From positions 186,001-250,000 of the forward strand of contig NZ_JACHIN010000006.1 of assembly GCF_014203235.1 (NCBI RefSeq): DNA of 64,000 nucleotides, given 5' to 3'. The notes under the pieces are model-generated. The model made no database searches. It was not told where the DNA came from and was given only the letters and a program-made list of their open reading frames with translations. The stretch's first letter is position 1. Each line of letters begins with the position of its first letter. This document shows positions 24,155-31,760 of this stretch, piece by piece. This DNA comes from Nonomuraea endophytica (GTDB taxonomy: Bacteria > Actinomycetota > Actinomycetes > Streptosporangiales > Streptosporangiaceae). Both the position numbers and the translations under genes were made by a program.

Positions 24155-25177
24155 ATGCGTACCGTTCTTTCCATCGGGGCGGCGGTGGTTCTCGCCTTCA
24201 CCCTGGCACCCGCCCAGCCGGCGCCCGCCGCGGCCCTGCCAGGGGGCAAATCCACCTATGTCGTGTCGCAGGGTCATCTCAAGGCGTCGTCCCGGGACAA
24301 CTGGGTGCGGCTGGGCAGTTACCGCTTCGCCGCGAACGGCACCGTGACCTCGTCCCTGTACCTGTGGTGGCAGCGCCATCCCGAGGCCAGGCAGGCCACC
24401 GGCATGACCCCGGACGCGGGCTGCAGCACCAAGGCGGGCGGCAAGGGCACGCGGGTGCGTACCTGCCGGGTGCTCACCGCGGGCGGATTCACCGGCGCGC
24501 CCGACGAGACCCGCACCGGGACGTACACCGTGTCGGGGAACGTCGTGAGCATCCGGTGGAAGATCGCCCAGACGTGGACGGAGCAGTGGTACGTGCGCCC
24601 CTCCCCCGACGGGAAGCTGGCCCGGCTGGACCTCAAGTCCAGCTCGCTCGCCACCCACGGCTACGCCTACGGCAGCAACGCCGCGCTCGGCACCCGGCGC
24701 GCGATGAGTTCGGTCAAGGCCTACCCCGGCACACTGCGGCAGGACCTGACGAGCTGGGCGGGCGGCAGGCTGGTGCCCTCCAACAACCAGCCGTTCGGCC
24801 ACAAGGCCTTCAGCGCCTGCAAGACCACCACGAGCTGCCTGACCTACCTGCAGCCCTCCTCCAACGGCGCGTGCCAGAAGGCCGGCGGCTGCCCCAAGTA
24901 CGGCGGCGGCACCCGTGCGAACGTCAGCTCCATCCAGTACTACCTCACGAAGATCTCCAACTCCGACCGCCGCGACTCGATGTGGCACTGGTGCACGTGC
25001 CTGGCGATGGAGCGCGGCCAGTTCTGCTACACCGGCAACTCCCACGTCAAGCCGCTCATGCAGATCATCGACGACAAGGGTTTCTTCCGCGGATGGGTCG
25101 GGGCGGAAGCCTCGTTCTCCACCGGCGCGCGTGGGGCGGACATGCTGGCGGTCTTCCGCATCAGCGACTTCCGCTGA
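24155..25177 (+). CDS. Secreted cysteine-containing protein of unknown function
   Basis: The 340-residue protein has a signal peptide (MRTVLSIGAAVVLAFTLAPA, cleavage near APAAA) and no membrane anchor, so it is exported. The mature part is rich in Gly, Ser and Thr and has about ten cysteines (for example CLTYLQPSSNGACQKAGGCP and WHWCTCLAMERGQFCYTGN). I do not recognise the family. The gene is followed with a one-base overlap by a HutC-type GntR regulator and preceded by a matching palindrome, so its expression probably responds to a small effector, perhaps an amino-sugar or related nutrient. That is inference from the regulator type. Confidence 0.7.
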   Translation: MRTVLSIGAAVVLAFTLAPAQPAPAAALPGGKSTYVVSQGHLKASSRDNWVRLGSYRFAANGTVTSSLYLWWQRHPEARQATGMTPDAGCSTKAGGKGTRVRTCRVLTAGGFTGAPDETRTGTYTVSGNVVSIRWKIAQTWTEQWYVRPSPDGKLARLDLKSSSLATHGYAYGSNAALGTRRAMSSVKAYPGTLRQDLTSWAGGRLVPSNNQPFGHKAFSACKTTTSCLTYLQPSSNGACQKAGGCPKYGGGTRANVSSIQYYLTKISNSDRRDSMWHWCTCLAMERGQFCYTGNSHVKPLMQIIDDKGFFRGWVGAEASFSTGARGADMLAVFRISDFR

Positions 25178-25935
25178 TGGCCCGCACGCCGCATGACAGC
25201 TTCCACGACCTCGCGCTGCCGCCGGACCTCGACCCCGACCGCAACAAGGGCGACCAGATCAGGGAGATCCTGGAGCTCATGGTGCGCGCCCTGCCGCCGG
25301 GCACGCTGCTGCCCTCGGAACGCTCGATCGCCGAGCGCTACCAGGTGGCCAGGGGAACGGTCCGGCAGAAGATCCAGGAGCTCGTCATGCTGGGCGTGAT
25401 CCGGCGTTCCAGCGGTTCCGGCACGTACGTGGCCGAGCCGAAGCTGCAGCAGGGCACCACCATGGCCTCCTTCAGCGAGGAGATGCGGGCCCGGGGCAGG
25501 ACCCCGGCCGCCCGCATCCTGTCGGTCCGCACCCGCCGGGCCGGCGCCGCCCTCGCCGAGCGGCTCGGTGTCGACGCCGGCGAACGTGTCATCGACCTGC
25601 GCAGACTCCGCTCCGCCGACGGCACTCCGATCGCGATCGAGCACACCCATCTGTCCGCGCGCCGCTTTCCCGGCCTGCCGCGCGTACTGCGCGATGACAT
25701 GTCCCTGTACGCGGCGCTCAGCGACCGCTGGGACGTGCGGGTCGAGCGGGCCGTGCACCGGGTCTCCGCGATCGCGCTGGGCGAGCAGGAGGCGGCCCTG
25801 CTCGGCGCCGCCCCCGCGTCGCCCTCTTTTCTGGTGGAACGGCAGGCCTGGGACCGGCACGGCGCCGTGGTCGAATGGGGACGATCCACCTACCGAGGCG
25901 ACTTCTACGACATCGTCTTCGAAGTAGGCACCTGA
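25177..25935 (+). CDS. GntR/HutC-family transcriptional regulator (UTRA domain)
   Basis: The 252-residue protein has a GntR winged helix (GTLLPSERSIAERYQVARGT and VRQKIQELVMLGVIRRSSGS) and a C-terminal UTRA effector domain (GERVIDLRRLRSADGTPIAI, ending VVEWGRSTYRGDFYDIVFEV). UTRA regulators such as DasR, NagR and HutC bind phosphosugars or histidine derivatives. The start ATG overlaps the upstream stop by one base (TGATG), so it is co-transcribed with the secreted protein gene. The dre-like site at 24085-24102 suggests that it regulates its own operon. Confidence 0.88.
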   Translation: MARTPHDSFHDLALPPDLDPDRNKGDQIREILELMVRALPPGTLLPSERSIAERYQVARGTVRQKIQELVMLGVIRRSSGSGTYVAEPKLQQGTTMASFSEEMRARGRTPAARILSVRTRRAGAALAERLGVDAGERVIDLRRLRSADGTPIAIEHTHLSARRFPGLPRVLRDDMSLYAALSDRWDVRVERAVHRVSAIALGEQEAALLGAAPASPSFLVERQAWDRHGAVVEWGRSTYRGDFYDIVFEVGT

Positions 25936-26000
25936 CCCGGCCATGAGCAGGCCCTACTCAGGACGACGCCCCGAGGCCCGATCTCGCCAGGCTGCGCGAC

Positions 26001-26249
26001 ATGGACCAGCGCTTCCAGGCGATGCGGGCCCAGCTCGACGGCGTACTCGAAGCCGTCAAGCAGCTCCTGGGCCACCAGCACGAGGCGTACGTCCTCCCGC
26101 TCCAACGCGACCTCGACGGCTTCCGCGGCTCGGCGCGTACCGCGATCGACCAGCTCGGCGCGTGGGTGGGCGGCGGCGCGGACGCCACGCTGCGCGGCCA
26201 CGCCGACGACAACTCGCGCCTGGCGGTGAACGCCCTGCTGGAGGGTGAA
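26001..26249 (+). pseudogene. 5' relic of a coiled-coil protein, frame broken near 26250
   Basis: From ATG 26001 the frame encodes a helical stretch, MDQRFQAMRAQLDGVLEAVK then QLLGHQHEAYVLPLQRDLDG, with typical actinomycete codon use to about 26245. Beyond that the same frame becomes low-complexity and arginine-rich. The frame is open upstream only to a TGA at about 25948 and no ribosome-binding site is seen. Together with the headless gene at 26335-27141 in another frame, this looks like the front of one decayed gene or of two damaged genes. Confidence 0.4.
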
Positions 26250-26334
26250 TCGTTTTCTTCCGCCCCAGCACGCAGGGTCCTGGCCGGGTGTTCGATCATC
26301 GGCTCGCCGCGCTCGCCTACACCTAATGTCCTGA

Positions 26335-27141
26335 GTGTGCGGCGGCCCGAACTTCTTCTGGCCGTCGTCGTGCCAGCCCCCCGGCTTGGCCGACCCCACG
26401 GACTCGCCGGTGGCCGCCGTCTCCCCCAAGCCCTGGCAGATCAGCATCTTCTGGCCCACGAAGGACGCCTCGTTGTGGAGCGCCGCCTTCGACGGCACAC
26501 AGCCGGACGCCCCGTGGCCGCCGCCGGTGCGGGTCACCGATGCCGGGGTGTCGTGGTTGCCGCCCGGGATCGTCGCCGTCTCCTCCTCCCCGGAGGACAT
26601 GCAGATCTTCTGGGCCGGTCCGGATCTGCGGGTCCGCTCCACCTACTTCGATCGGGCCGAACGCCGCTGGGTCCAGTGGTTCCCGCTCGGCCGGCCGTGG
26701 CCCTCCGTCCGTCCCGTGGTGGTGAGCGGCGAGGAGGGCGAGATGAACGTCCTCACCGCGACCGGCGACAAGATGATCAGGCACACCCGGCTCGCTCCCA
26801 GCCAGGTCAAGACCACGGCCTTCTTCGGCCAGGCGCAGCAGCTCATCGTCATGTCCCAGGAACTCTGGCACCGGCCCGAGCCGGAGCGTTCCTGGGCGGT
26901 GGCCCGCGCCCTGGAGGCCGTCACGATCATGCGGACGCTTCCCGAGCACGCACCCACGCCCGGCGAGTGGATCATGTGGCCCGTCACGCCCTACCTCGAA
27001 ACAGTGGGCCGTAAGGACGAGGCCATCCAGCTGGCCGCCGAAGCGGTCGAGATCTTCGGTCGGCTCAGCGAGGGCGATCCGGTGAAGTACGGCGAGCGCC
27101 ACGAGGCGGCCAAGAAGCTCCTGGAACGACTCCGAGGCTGA
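26335..27141 (+). CDS. PLL-like beta-propeller plus TPR protein, probably 5'-truncated
   Basis: The frame codes for 268 residues. The first half has repeated propeller-like blades (ISIFWPTKDASLWSAAFDGT and MQIFWAGPDLRVRSTYFDRA), as in the PLL/fucose-lectin-like fold. The second half is alpha-helical and TPR-like (SWAVARALEAVTIMRTLPEH, then AIQLAAEAVEIFGRLSEGDP). The GTG at 26335 directly follows a stop, has no ribosome-binding site and starts within a blade, so upstream sequence appears lost. Given the relic at 26001-26249 it may be a remnant. Such propeller-TPR proteins often sit beside phage-defence or effector genes, but nothing here confirms that role. Confidence 0.5.
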   Translation: MCGGPNFFWPSSCQPPGLADPTDSPVAAVSPKPWQISIFWPTKDASLWSAAFDGTQPDAPWPPPVRVTDAGVSWLPPGIVAVSSSPEDMQIFWAGPDLRVRSTYFDRAERRWVQWFPLGRPWPSVRPVVVSGEEGEMNVLTATGDKMIRHTRLAPSQVKTTAFFGQAQQLIVMSQELWHRPEPERSWAVARALEAVTIMRTLPEHAPTPGEWIMWPVTPYLETVGRKDEAIQLAAEAVEIFGRLSEGDPVKYGERHEAAKKLLERLRG

Positions 27142-27155
27142 CCGAACCCCGTGGC

Positions 27156-27731
27156 TCAACCACCAGCCGCGACGCCGCTCATGACCACCCCGGCCAGCCG
27201 TACCACGGCGGCCTCCGAGGCCATGCCCGCGGCGGCCGACAGCGCGTGGAGGCAGTAGCGCGCGAGTTCCCCGGCGGGCACGTCAGCCCGAAACTCCCCG
27301 CTCCCCACCCCCTCCTCCAGCAGGGCGCGGACGAGGTCGGCGAGGTGCCGCTGGGCGTGCTCAGGTTGCCCGTCGCGGTGCAGGAGCGCGCCCAGGTCGG
27401 GGCCGTGTTCCCCACGGCCCCGCAGGATGCGCGCGTACGCGGCCAGCACCGCCTCCAACCGGCTGCCCGCCGCGCCCGGCCGGTTGGCGATCTCGGCGAG
27501 CTGCTGGAGATGGGCGGCGACCTGGCGTTCGTGCCAGGCGGCCAGGACCGATTCCACATCGGTGAAGTACTTGTAGACCGTGGCCCGGCCGATGGCCGCC
27601 CGCTCGGCGATCCCCGCCATCGTGACGGACATCAGCCCGCGCTCGACGACCAGCGCCCAGGCGGCGTCCAGGATCGCGTCTCGCACGGCGGCCCGATGCG
27701 CCTCGATGGTCTCGTTCCACAGTTTGGGCAC
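27156..27731 (-). CDS. TetR-family transcriptional regulator
   Basis: Starting at GTG 27731, the 191-residue protein opens VPKLWNETIEAHRAAVRDAI, a very common TetR opening, and shows the helix-turn-helix in TMAGIAERAAIGRATVYKYF. The C-terminal ligand domain is helical and ends GMASEAAVVRLAGVVMSGVA. A longer in-frame reading to 27956 crosses the divergent genes and is rejected. The divergent unit encodes two small membrane proteins. An inverted repeat of TetR type lies between at 27761-27790, so it probably represses both sides. The effector is unknown. Confidence 0.85.
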   Translation of the reverse strand: MPKLWNETIEAHRAAVRDAILDAAWALVVERGLMSVTMAGIAERAAIGRATVYKYFTDVESVLAAWHERQVAAHLQQLAEIANRPGAAGSRLEAVLAAYARILRGRGEHGPDLGALLHRDGQPEHAQRHLADLVRALLEEGVGSGEFRADVPAGELARYCLHALSAAAGMASEAAVVRLAGVVMSGVAAGG

Positions 27732-27760
27732 CGCCCAAGCATACGGGACGACAGGGTCGT

Positions 27761-27790
27761 GACAGATATCTCCTATAGCGACATACTGTC
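27761..27790. promoter_or_regulatory. Candidate TetR operator
   Basis: GACAGATAT at the left end and ATACTGTC at the right end form an imperfect inverted repeat (one extra base in the left arm). It lies 30 bp upstream of the tetR start and 20 bp before the small membrane-protein gene at 27810. Confidence 0.45.
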
Positions 27791-27809
27791 TCGCAAAAAG
27801 GAGAACGAC

Positions 27810-27986
27810 ATGTCTTCCCCGACACCCCCACCGGCCCCCAAGTGGGTGAAGATCTCCGGGATCGTCGCGGCCGTGCTGCTCCTGGCGTTCCTCATCGCCC
27901 AGGTCCTCGGCGTCGGCGGCGAACACGGCCCCGGCCGTCACGCCTCCCCGGCGCACGCGGCGACCGGCGCGGAGCCCCGCCCGTGA
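27810..27986 (+). CDS. Small single-pass membrane protein
   Basis: The 58-residue protein has a proline-rich N-terminus, one transmembrane helix (ISGIVAAVLLLAFLIAQVLG) and a short His/Gly/Pro tail (GGEHGPGRHASPAHAATG). ATG 27810 has AAGGAG six bases upstream. Its stop overlaps the next ATG (TGATG), so it forms an operon with the DUF2269-like gene, and it is divergent from the TetR gene. The conserved layout and good ribosome-binding site support a real gene. The function is unknown. Confidence 0.7.
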   Translation: MSSPTPPPAPKWVKISGIVAAVLLLAFLIAQVLGVGGEHGPGRHASPAHAATGAEPRP

Positions 27987-28486
27987 TGCCGCCCCGCCTG
28001 CGCAAACTCATCCTGACCACGCACATCGCCACCTCCGTCGGATGGCTCGGCGCGGTCCTCGCCTACCTGGCCCTGGACGTCACGGCCGCGTTCGGCACGG
28101 ACGTCGCGGCGGTGCGCGGCGCGTACACGGGCATGGACGTGCTGGTCCGCTTCGCGATCGTGCCGCTGGCCGGGGCCTCCCTCGTCGTCGGGCTGGTCAA
28201 CGCCCTGGGGACGCCTTGGGGGCTGTTGCGTCACTACTGGGTGCTGGTGAAGCTCGTCCTCACCGTGGCGGCCACGGTCGTCCTGCTGGTCGAAAGCCGG
28301 ACGGTGCGCTCGCTGACGGAAACGGCGCTGGACGACGCCGACCCGCGCCTCCTGCCCGCGACGCTGCCGCATTCGATCGGGGGCGCGACGGTGCTGGTCA
28401 TCGCGACGGTCCTGTCCGTCTACAAACCGCGTGGCCTGACCGGGTACGGCTGGCGCCGTACCCGACCGACAGCTAGCGCATCGTGA
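27986..28486 (+). CDS. DUF2269-like integral membrane protein
   Basis: The 166-residue protein has four hydrophobic helices: LILTTHIATSVGWLGAVLAY, VRFAIVPLAGASLVVGLVNA, YWVLVKLVLTVAATVVLLVE and GGATVLVIATVLSVYKPRGL. The conserved opening LTTHI-ATSVGWLGAV is typical of small DUF2269-type proteins often coupled to TetR regulators. It is translationally coupled to the preceding gene. Its 3' end overlaps the convergent small membrane protein gene by 14 bp. A transport or redox role has not been shown for this family. Confidence 0.7.
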   Translation: MPPRLRKLILTTHIATSVGWLGAVLAYLALDVTAAFGTDVAAVRGAYTGMDVLVRFAIVPLAGASLVVGLVNALGTPWGLLRHYWVLVKLVLTVAATVVLLVESRTVRSLTETALDDADPRLLPATLPHSIGGATVLVIATVLSVYKPRGLTGYGWRRTRPTASAS

Positions 28487-28670
28487 ACTGGACGAGCAGG
28501 AGCAAGGCCAGGAAGACCGCCCCCGTGGCCAGCAACACCTTCGCCCACCAGGTGAACTCCCAGCGGTTGGTCCCGTCGGCACGTCGTTTCAGCCCTTGTG
28601 AGGCCAGAAGCAGCGGGATCATCGCCAGGAAGCACAGGATGATGGTCAGCCAGTCGGCCAGTGCCCGCAT
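28473..28670 (-). CDS. Small two-helix membrane protein
   Basis: The 65-residue protein reads MRALADWLTIILCFLAMIPL at the start and has a second helix VLLATGAVFLALLLLVQFTM, with a short charged loop (GLKRRADGTNRWEF). ATG 28670 has GAGGAG six bases upstream. The longer in-frame reading to 28871 covers the next gene and is rejected. It may be the second gene after the ECF41 sigma factor gene (28745-29614), 74 bp upstream. Function unknown. Confidence 0.65.
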   Translation of the reverse strand: MRALADWLTIILCFLAMIPLLLASQGLKRRADGTNRWEFTWWAKVLLATGAVFLALLLLVQFTMR

Positions 28671-28744
28671 GCTCGTCTCCTCGGCTGTGTCGGTACCGTC
28701 CGTAGCATCGGGGTCATCGTCCGGGAGGGGTCCCGGACGGTGGG

Positions 28745-29614
28745 TCACTCCGGGGCGGGCAGGTCCATGGAGGCGAGCCGGGCCGGATCGGTCACGATCG
28801 TGATGCCCGTGATCCGGCCCTCGGCGACGGTGAACGCCATGACCGAGAGCGGGGCGCCGTCCTCCCGCCACGCCACCATGCCGGGCCGGCCGTTGACGAG
28901 CACGTCGCGGCCCCGCGCGGCGGCGGTGGCCGACAGCCGCGCTCCGGCGGCGACCTTGGTGGCGCCGAGGACGACGACCACGCCGTCGGCGGTGTCGACG
29001 GTCAGCTTCACCTCGGGGTCGAGCACGCGGAGCAACCCCTCGAAGTCGCCGTGCCGGGTCGCCGCCAGGAAGGCCTGGACCACCTCCCGCTGCTCCCGCC
29101 GGGCGGCGGCGGGCTGCCCGGTCGCCTGTACCTTTCTGCGGGCGCGGCTGGCGAGCATCTTGGTGGCGTCGGTGGACTTGCCGAGGATCCGGCCGATCTC
29201 GTCGAACGGCACCGCGAACAGGTCGTGCAGCACGAACGCCAGCCGCTCCCCCGGCTTGAGCGAGTCCAGGACGACCAGCAGCGCCAGCCCGACCGAGTCG
29301 GCCAGCGCCACGTCGTCCTCCGGCGCGGGGCCGTCGTCGACCGTCACCACGAGCTCGGGCAACTGGTCGTCGTACGCCGCCTCGGGCCGGGACCGGCGGG
29401 CCCGCAGGACGTCGAGGCTGATCCGGCCGACCACCGTGGTGAGCCAGCCCGCCAGGTTGCCGATGGTGGCCGGGTCCTGGCGGGCGAGCCGTAGCCAGGT
29501 CTCCTGAACCGCGTCCTCGGCGTCGGCGTGCGACCCGAGGACCCGGTAGGCGATCGCGCGCAGCCGGTCACGCTGGGCTTCGAACACGCCGGCCACCAGG
29601 CTGGTGTCAGTCAC
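28745..29614 (-). CDS. ECF41/SigJ-like RNA polymerase sigma factor
   Basis: The 289-residue protein has sigma regions 2 (AIAYRVLGSHADAEDAVQET) and 4 (FDEIGRILGKSTDATKMLAS) plus a C-terminal SnoaL-like domain of about 110 residues (FLAATRHGDFEGLLRVLDPE to the end). This fused extension is the hallmark of ECF41 and SigJ sigma factors, where it modulates activity in place of an anti-sigma factor. It is read after the VOC-protein gene with 28 bp between them. ECF41 genes are typically linked to carboxymuconolactone decarboxylase, oxidoreductase or epimerase-like genes, and the VOC protein fills that role here. Confidence 0.88.
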   Translation of the reverse strand: MTDTSLVAGVFEAQRDRLRAIAYRVLGSHADAEDAVQETWLRLARQDPATIGNLAGWLTTVVGRISLDVLRARRSRPEAAYDDQLPELVVTVDDGPAPEDDVALADSVGLALLVVLDSLKPGERLAFVLHDLFAVPFDEIGRILGKSTDATKMLASRARRKVQATGQPAAARREQREVVQAFLAATRHGDFEGLLRVLDPEVKLTVDTADGVVVVLGATKVAAGARLSATAAARGRDVLVNGRPGMVAWREDGAPLSVMAFTVAEGRITGITIVTDPARLASMDLPAPE

Positions 29615-29642
29615 CTCGGCACCTTTCCTCAGCTCGCGGACG

Positions 29643-30035
29643 TCAGCGGTTCACGCGGCGCTGCTGGCGCAGGGAGATCCGGTTGCCGTCCGGGTCCACC
29701 GCCTCGACGCGGACGCCGAAAGGGTAGTCCACCGGCTCGGGCTCGTCGAAAGTCACGCCTCGCCGGCGGAACTCCTCGAAGTCCTTCCTCAGGTCGTCCG
29801 ACTCCAGGATGAGCGGACCGGGCGCGCCGCCCGGCTCGGCCGGCTGTCCCGAGGCCGGCGCGTGCTTCCAAAGAATGATCTTCACGGGGTTTCCGGGGAC
29901 GCCCACGGTGAGGAAACGTCCGTCAGGGCCCGGATAGTCGGCGTGCTTCTCCAGTCCGAGCCCTTCGGTGTAGAACTTCAGCGCGCGGTCCTGGTCGGTG
30001 ACGTAGACCGTGGCGTACATGATGGTGGTCAGCAT
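29643..30035 (-). CDS. VOC-family (glyoxalase/bleomycin-resistance fold) protein
   Basis: The protein of 130 residues starts at ATG 30035. It has the paired beta-alpha-beta modules of the vicinal-oxygen-chelate fold: MYATVYVTDQDRALKFYTEG and the ending FGVRVEAVDPDGNRISLRQQ. The opening D-x-x-R-A-L-x-F-Y pattern and closing D-P-D-G-N are typical. It precedes the ECF41 sigma gene in the same direction. A TGTTACC-N16-CGTC element upstream (30080-30106) matches the ECF41 promoter pattern, so it is a likely direct target. The metal-dependent reaction is not known. Confidence 0.8.
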   Translation of the reverse strand: MLTTIMYATVYVTDQDRALKFYTEGLGLEKHADYPGPDGRFLTVGVPGNPVKIILWKHAPASGQPAEPGGAPGPLILESDDLRKDFEEFRRRGVTFDEPEPVDYPFGVRVEAVDPDGNRISLRQQRRVNR

Positions 30036-30079
30036 CCTGTTCTCGACTCCCTTGTAGGTTGACGTGTTGTCACCTGTAT

Positions 30080-30106
30080 GACGGGAGCCGACGGGAAGAG
30101 GTAACA
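30080..30106 (-). promoter_or_regulatory. Candidate ECF41-dependent promoter
   Basis: On the minus strand TGTTACC (complement of 30100-30106), 16 bases and then CGTC (complement of 30080-30083) resemble the ECF41 pattern TGTCACA-N16-CGTC. The VOC gene starts 45 bp downstream and the ECF41 sigma follows it, which implies autoregulation. Confidence 0.5.
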
Positions 30107-30119
30107 GACCCACCAGCGA

Positions 30120-31616
30120 TCAGCCGCGCCACCACTTCTGGTTGGCGCCGCCGTGGCACTCGTACTGGATCAGCGCGGCGCCGCTGCCACCCCAGTCCTT
30201 GACGTCCACGCACTTGCTGGACTGCGGGTTGACCAGGTCGCCCGCGCCGCTCAGCACGAACTGCTGCGCGGGGTTGCCGCTGCAGTGCGCGAGCTGGATG
30301 ACGGCGCCGTTGTCCCTGGAACCCCAGGCCACGTCCATGCAGAGCCCGAAGGCCCGGATGGTGCCGTCACCGGGGAACGTCCACCTCTGCGCGGCGCTGG
30401 TGTTGCAGTCCCAGAGCCAGAGGGCCTGGCCGTCGGCGCCGTTGCCGTAGGGGACGTCGATGCACTTGTTCTGCCAGCCGACGATGCGGCTCGTGCTGCC
30501 GCCTCCGCCGGTCGTGGTCAGGCTCAGGCCGTACGCGCCGAGGATCTCGTTGACCGGCTGGTAGAAGGTGTTGCCACCGCTGGAGCAGTTGCCCGACGCG
30601 CCCGAGGTGACGCCCTGGGCCTGGTCGCCGCTGATGAACGCGCCGCCGGAGTCGCCGCCCTGCGCGCACGCGGAGGTCTGGGTGAGCTGGTACACGAGGG
30701 CGCCGCCGCCGTAGTCGACGGTGACGTTCTTGGCCTGGACGACGCCGCAGCGCCAGCCCGTGGTACGGCCGGAGCGGCAGATCGAGGCGCCGACCACGGC
30801 CTCCTGCGATCCGGCCACCACGGCGCTGCCGCCGCCGTAGTTGTTGACCCACGGGCGGGGCGTCCAGTCGCCGTTGGCGCGTACCCACCCGTAGTCGTTG
30901 CCCGGGAACGACGAGCCGGCGACGGTGCCCTGGTTGACGTTGTTGTAGCCGAGGGTGGGGCTGCCCGCGCCACCGCAGTGGCCGGCGGTGACGAAGCCGC
31001 CGTTGTTGACCGCGAAGCCGACCGAGCAGAGCGTGTTGCCGTTGATGACGTACTGGTCGCCGCCGCGGATGTCGTAGAGGGTGCGCGGCGGCTCGGAGAC
31101 GGTGATCCGCACGTCCCGGCCGGCCACTCCGGCCTGCTTCACGAAGCGTTCGGCCGAGGCGGTGTCGGCGGCCGACACCACGACGGTGTTCGCGGCCGGG
31201 TCGACGTGCCAGGAGTGGACGTTCTCGCCGGGTCCGGCCTTGTCGAGCCTGGCCTTGGTGGCGGCGAGGTCCTTTGCGTCGCGGGAGACTTGGACGGGCA
31301 GGGCGCCCGCCGTACGGACGAGGTCGGCGTCGCGGGAGGTCAGGACGGCGACGGCGAGCCGTCCCTGAGTGGCGTCGAACCAGGCGCCGGCGACGCGGTC
31401 GCCGAGGCGGCCGCGCACCTGGCGCTCCATCACGGCAGCGGCGGCCTCGTGCGCCTGCCGGATCCGGGCCTGCGCGGGGGTCAGGCCGAGGTCGCGCTGG
31501 AGAGCTTGGTCGGCGGCGGAGGAATCGGGCGGAGTCGGTACGGCATGCGCCGGGGACGACGGGACGATCACGAGGGCGGCGAGGAGCGCCCCGCCGGCTA
31601 ACAGGGTGAGTCTCAC
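30120..31616 (-). CDS. Secreted S1 protease (streptogrisin/alpha-lytic type) with ricin-type lectin domain
   Basis: The 498-residue preproprotein has a signal peptide (residues 1-25, cleavage after AHA), an alpha-lytic-protease prodomain (about 40-180) and a chymotrypsin-like protease starting near YDIRGGDQYV. The catalytic triad is visible: His213 in TAGHC, Asp241 in NDYGWV, Ser323 in GDSGG. Cysteines pair as in streptogrisins. After a Gly/Thr linker, residues about 376-498 form a ricin-type beta-trefoil lectin with QxW motifs (QRWTFPG, QKWWRG). The enzyme is exported, folds with its prodomain and likely binds polysaccharide surfaces. A perfect LacI-type palindrome lies 35 bp before the start, pointing to carbohydrate-linked control. 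Confidence 0.92.
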   Translation of the reverse strand: MRLTLLAGGALLAALVIVPSSPAHAVPTPPDSSAADQALQRDLGLTPAQARIRQAHEAAAAVMERQVRGRLGDRVAGAWFDATQGRLAVAVLTSRDADLVRTAGALPVQVSRDAKDLAATKARLDKAGPGENVHSWHVDPAANTVVVSAADTASAERFVKQAGVAGRDVRITVSEPPRTLYDIRGGDQYVINGNTLCSVGFAVNNGGFVTAGHCGGAGSPTLGYNNVNQGTVAGSSFPGNDYGWVRANGDWTPRPWVNNYGGGSAVVAGSQEAVVGASICRSGRTTGWRCGVVQAKNVTVDYGGGALVYQLTQTSACAQGGDSGGAFISGDQAQGVTSGASGNCSSGGNTFYQPVNEILGAYGLSLTTTGGGGSTSRIVGWQNKCIDVPYGNGADGQALWLWDCNTSAAQRWTFPGDGTIRAFGLCMDVAWGSRDNGAVIQLAHCSGNPAQQFVLSGAGDLVNPQSSKCVDVKDWGGSGAALIQYECHGGANQKWWRG

Positions 31617-31650
31617 GGCAGGTCCTTCTCGGGGGGTGGGCGGACTCGGC

Positions 31651-31666
31651 GTGAGAGCGCTCTCTC
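31651..31666. promoter_or_regulatory. Perfect LacI-type palindrome in front of the protease gene
   Basis: GTGAGAGCGCTCTCAC is a perfect 16-bp palindrome with the GAGCGCTC core of CebR/CelR-type boxes (TGGGAGCGCTCCCA). It lies 35 bp upstream of the protease ATG. The cognate repressor is not encoded next to it. Confidence 0.7.
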
Positions 31667-31760
31667 ACCGTGAGCCTTACAGCCACTTCACTCGAAGTCA
31701 ATGCGCGAGACAGGCAAACTCGATCGGGTTCGGTCTAAAAGCGTCACTTTGTAACAGGGC

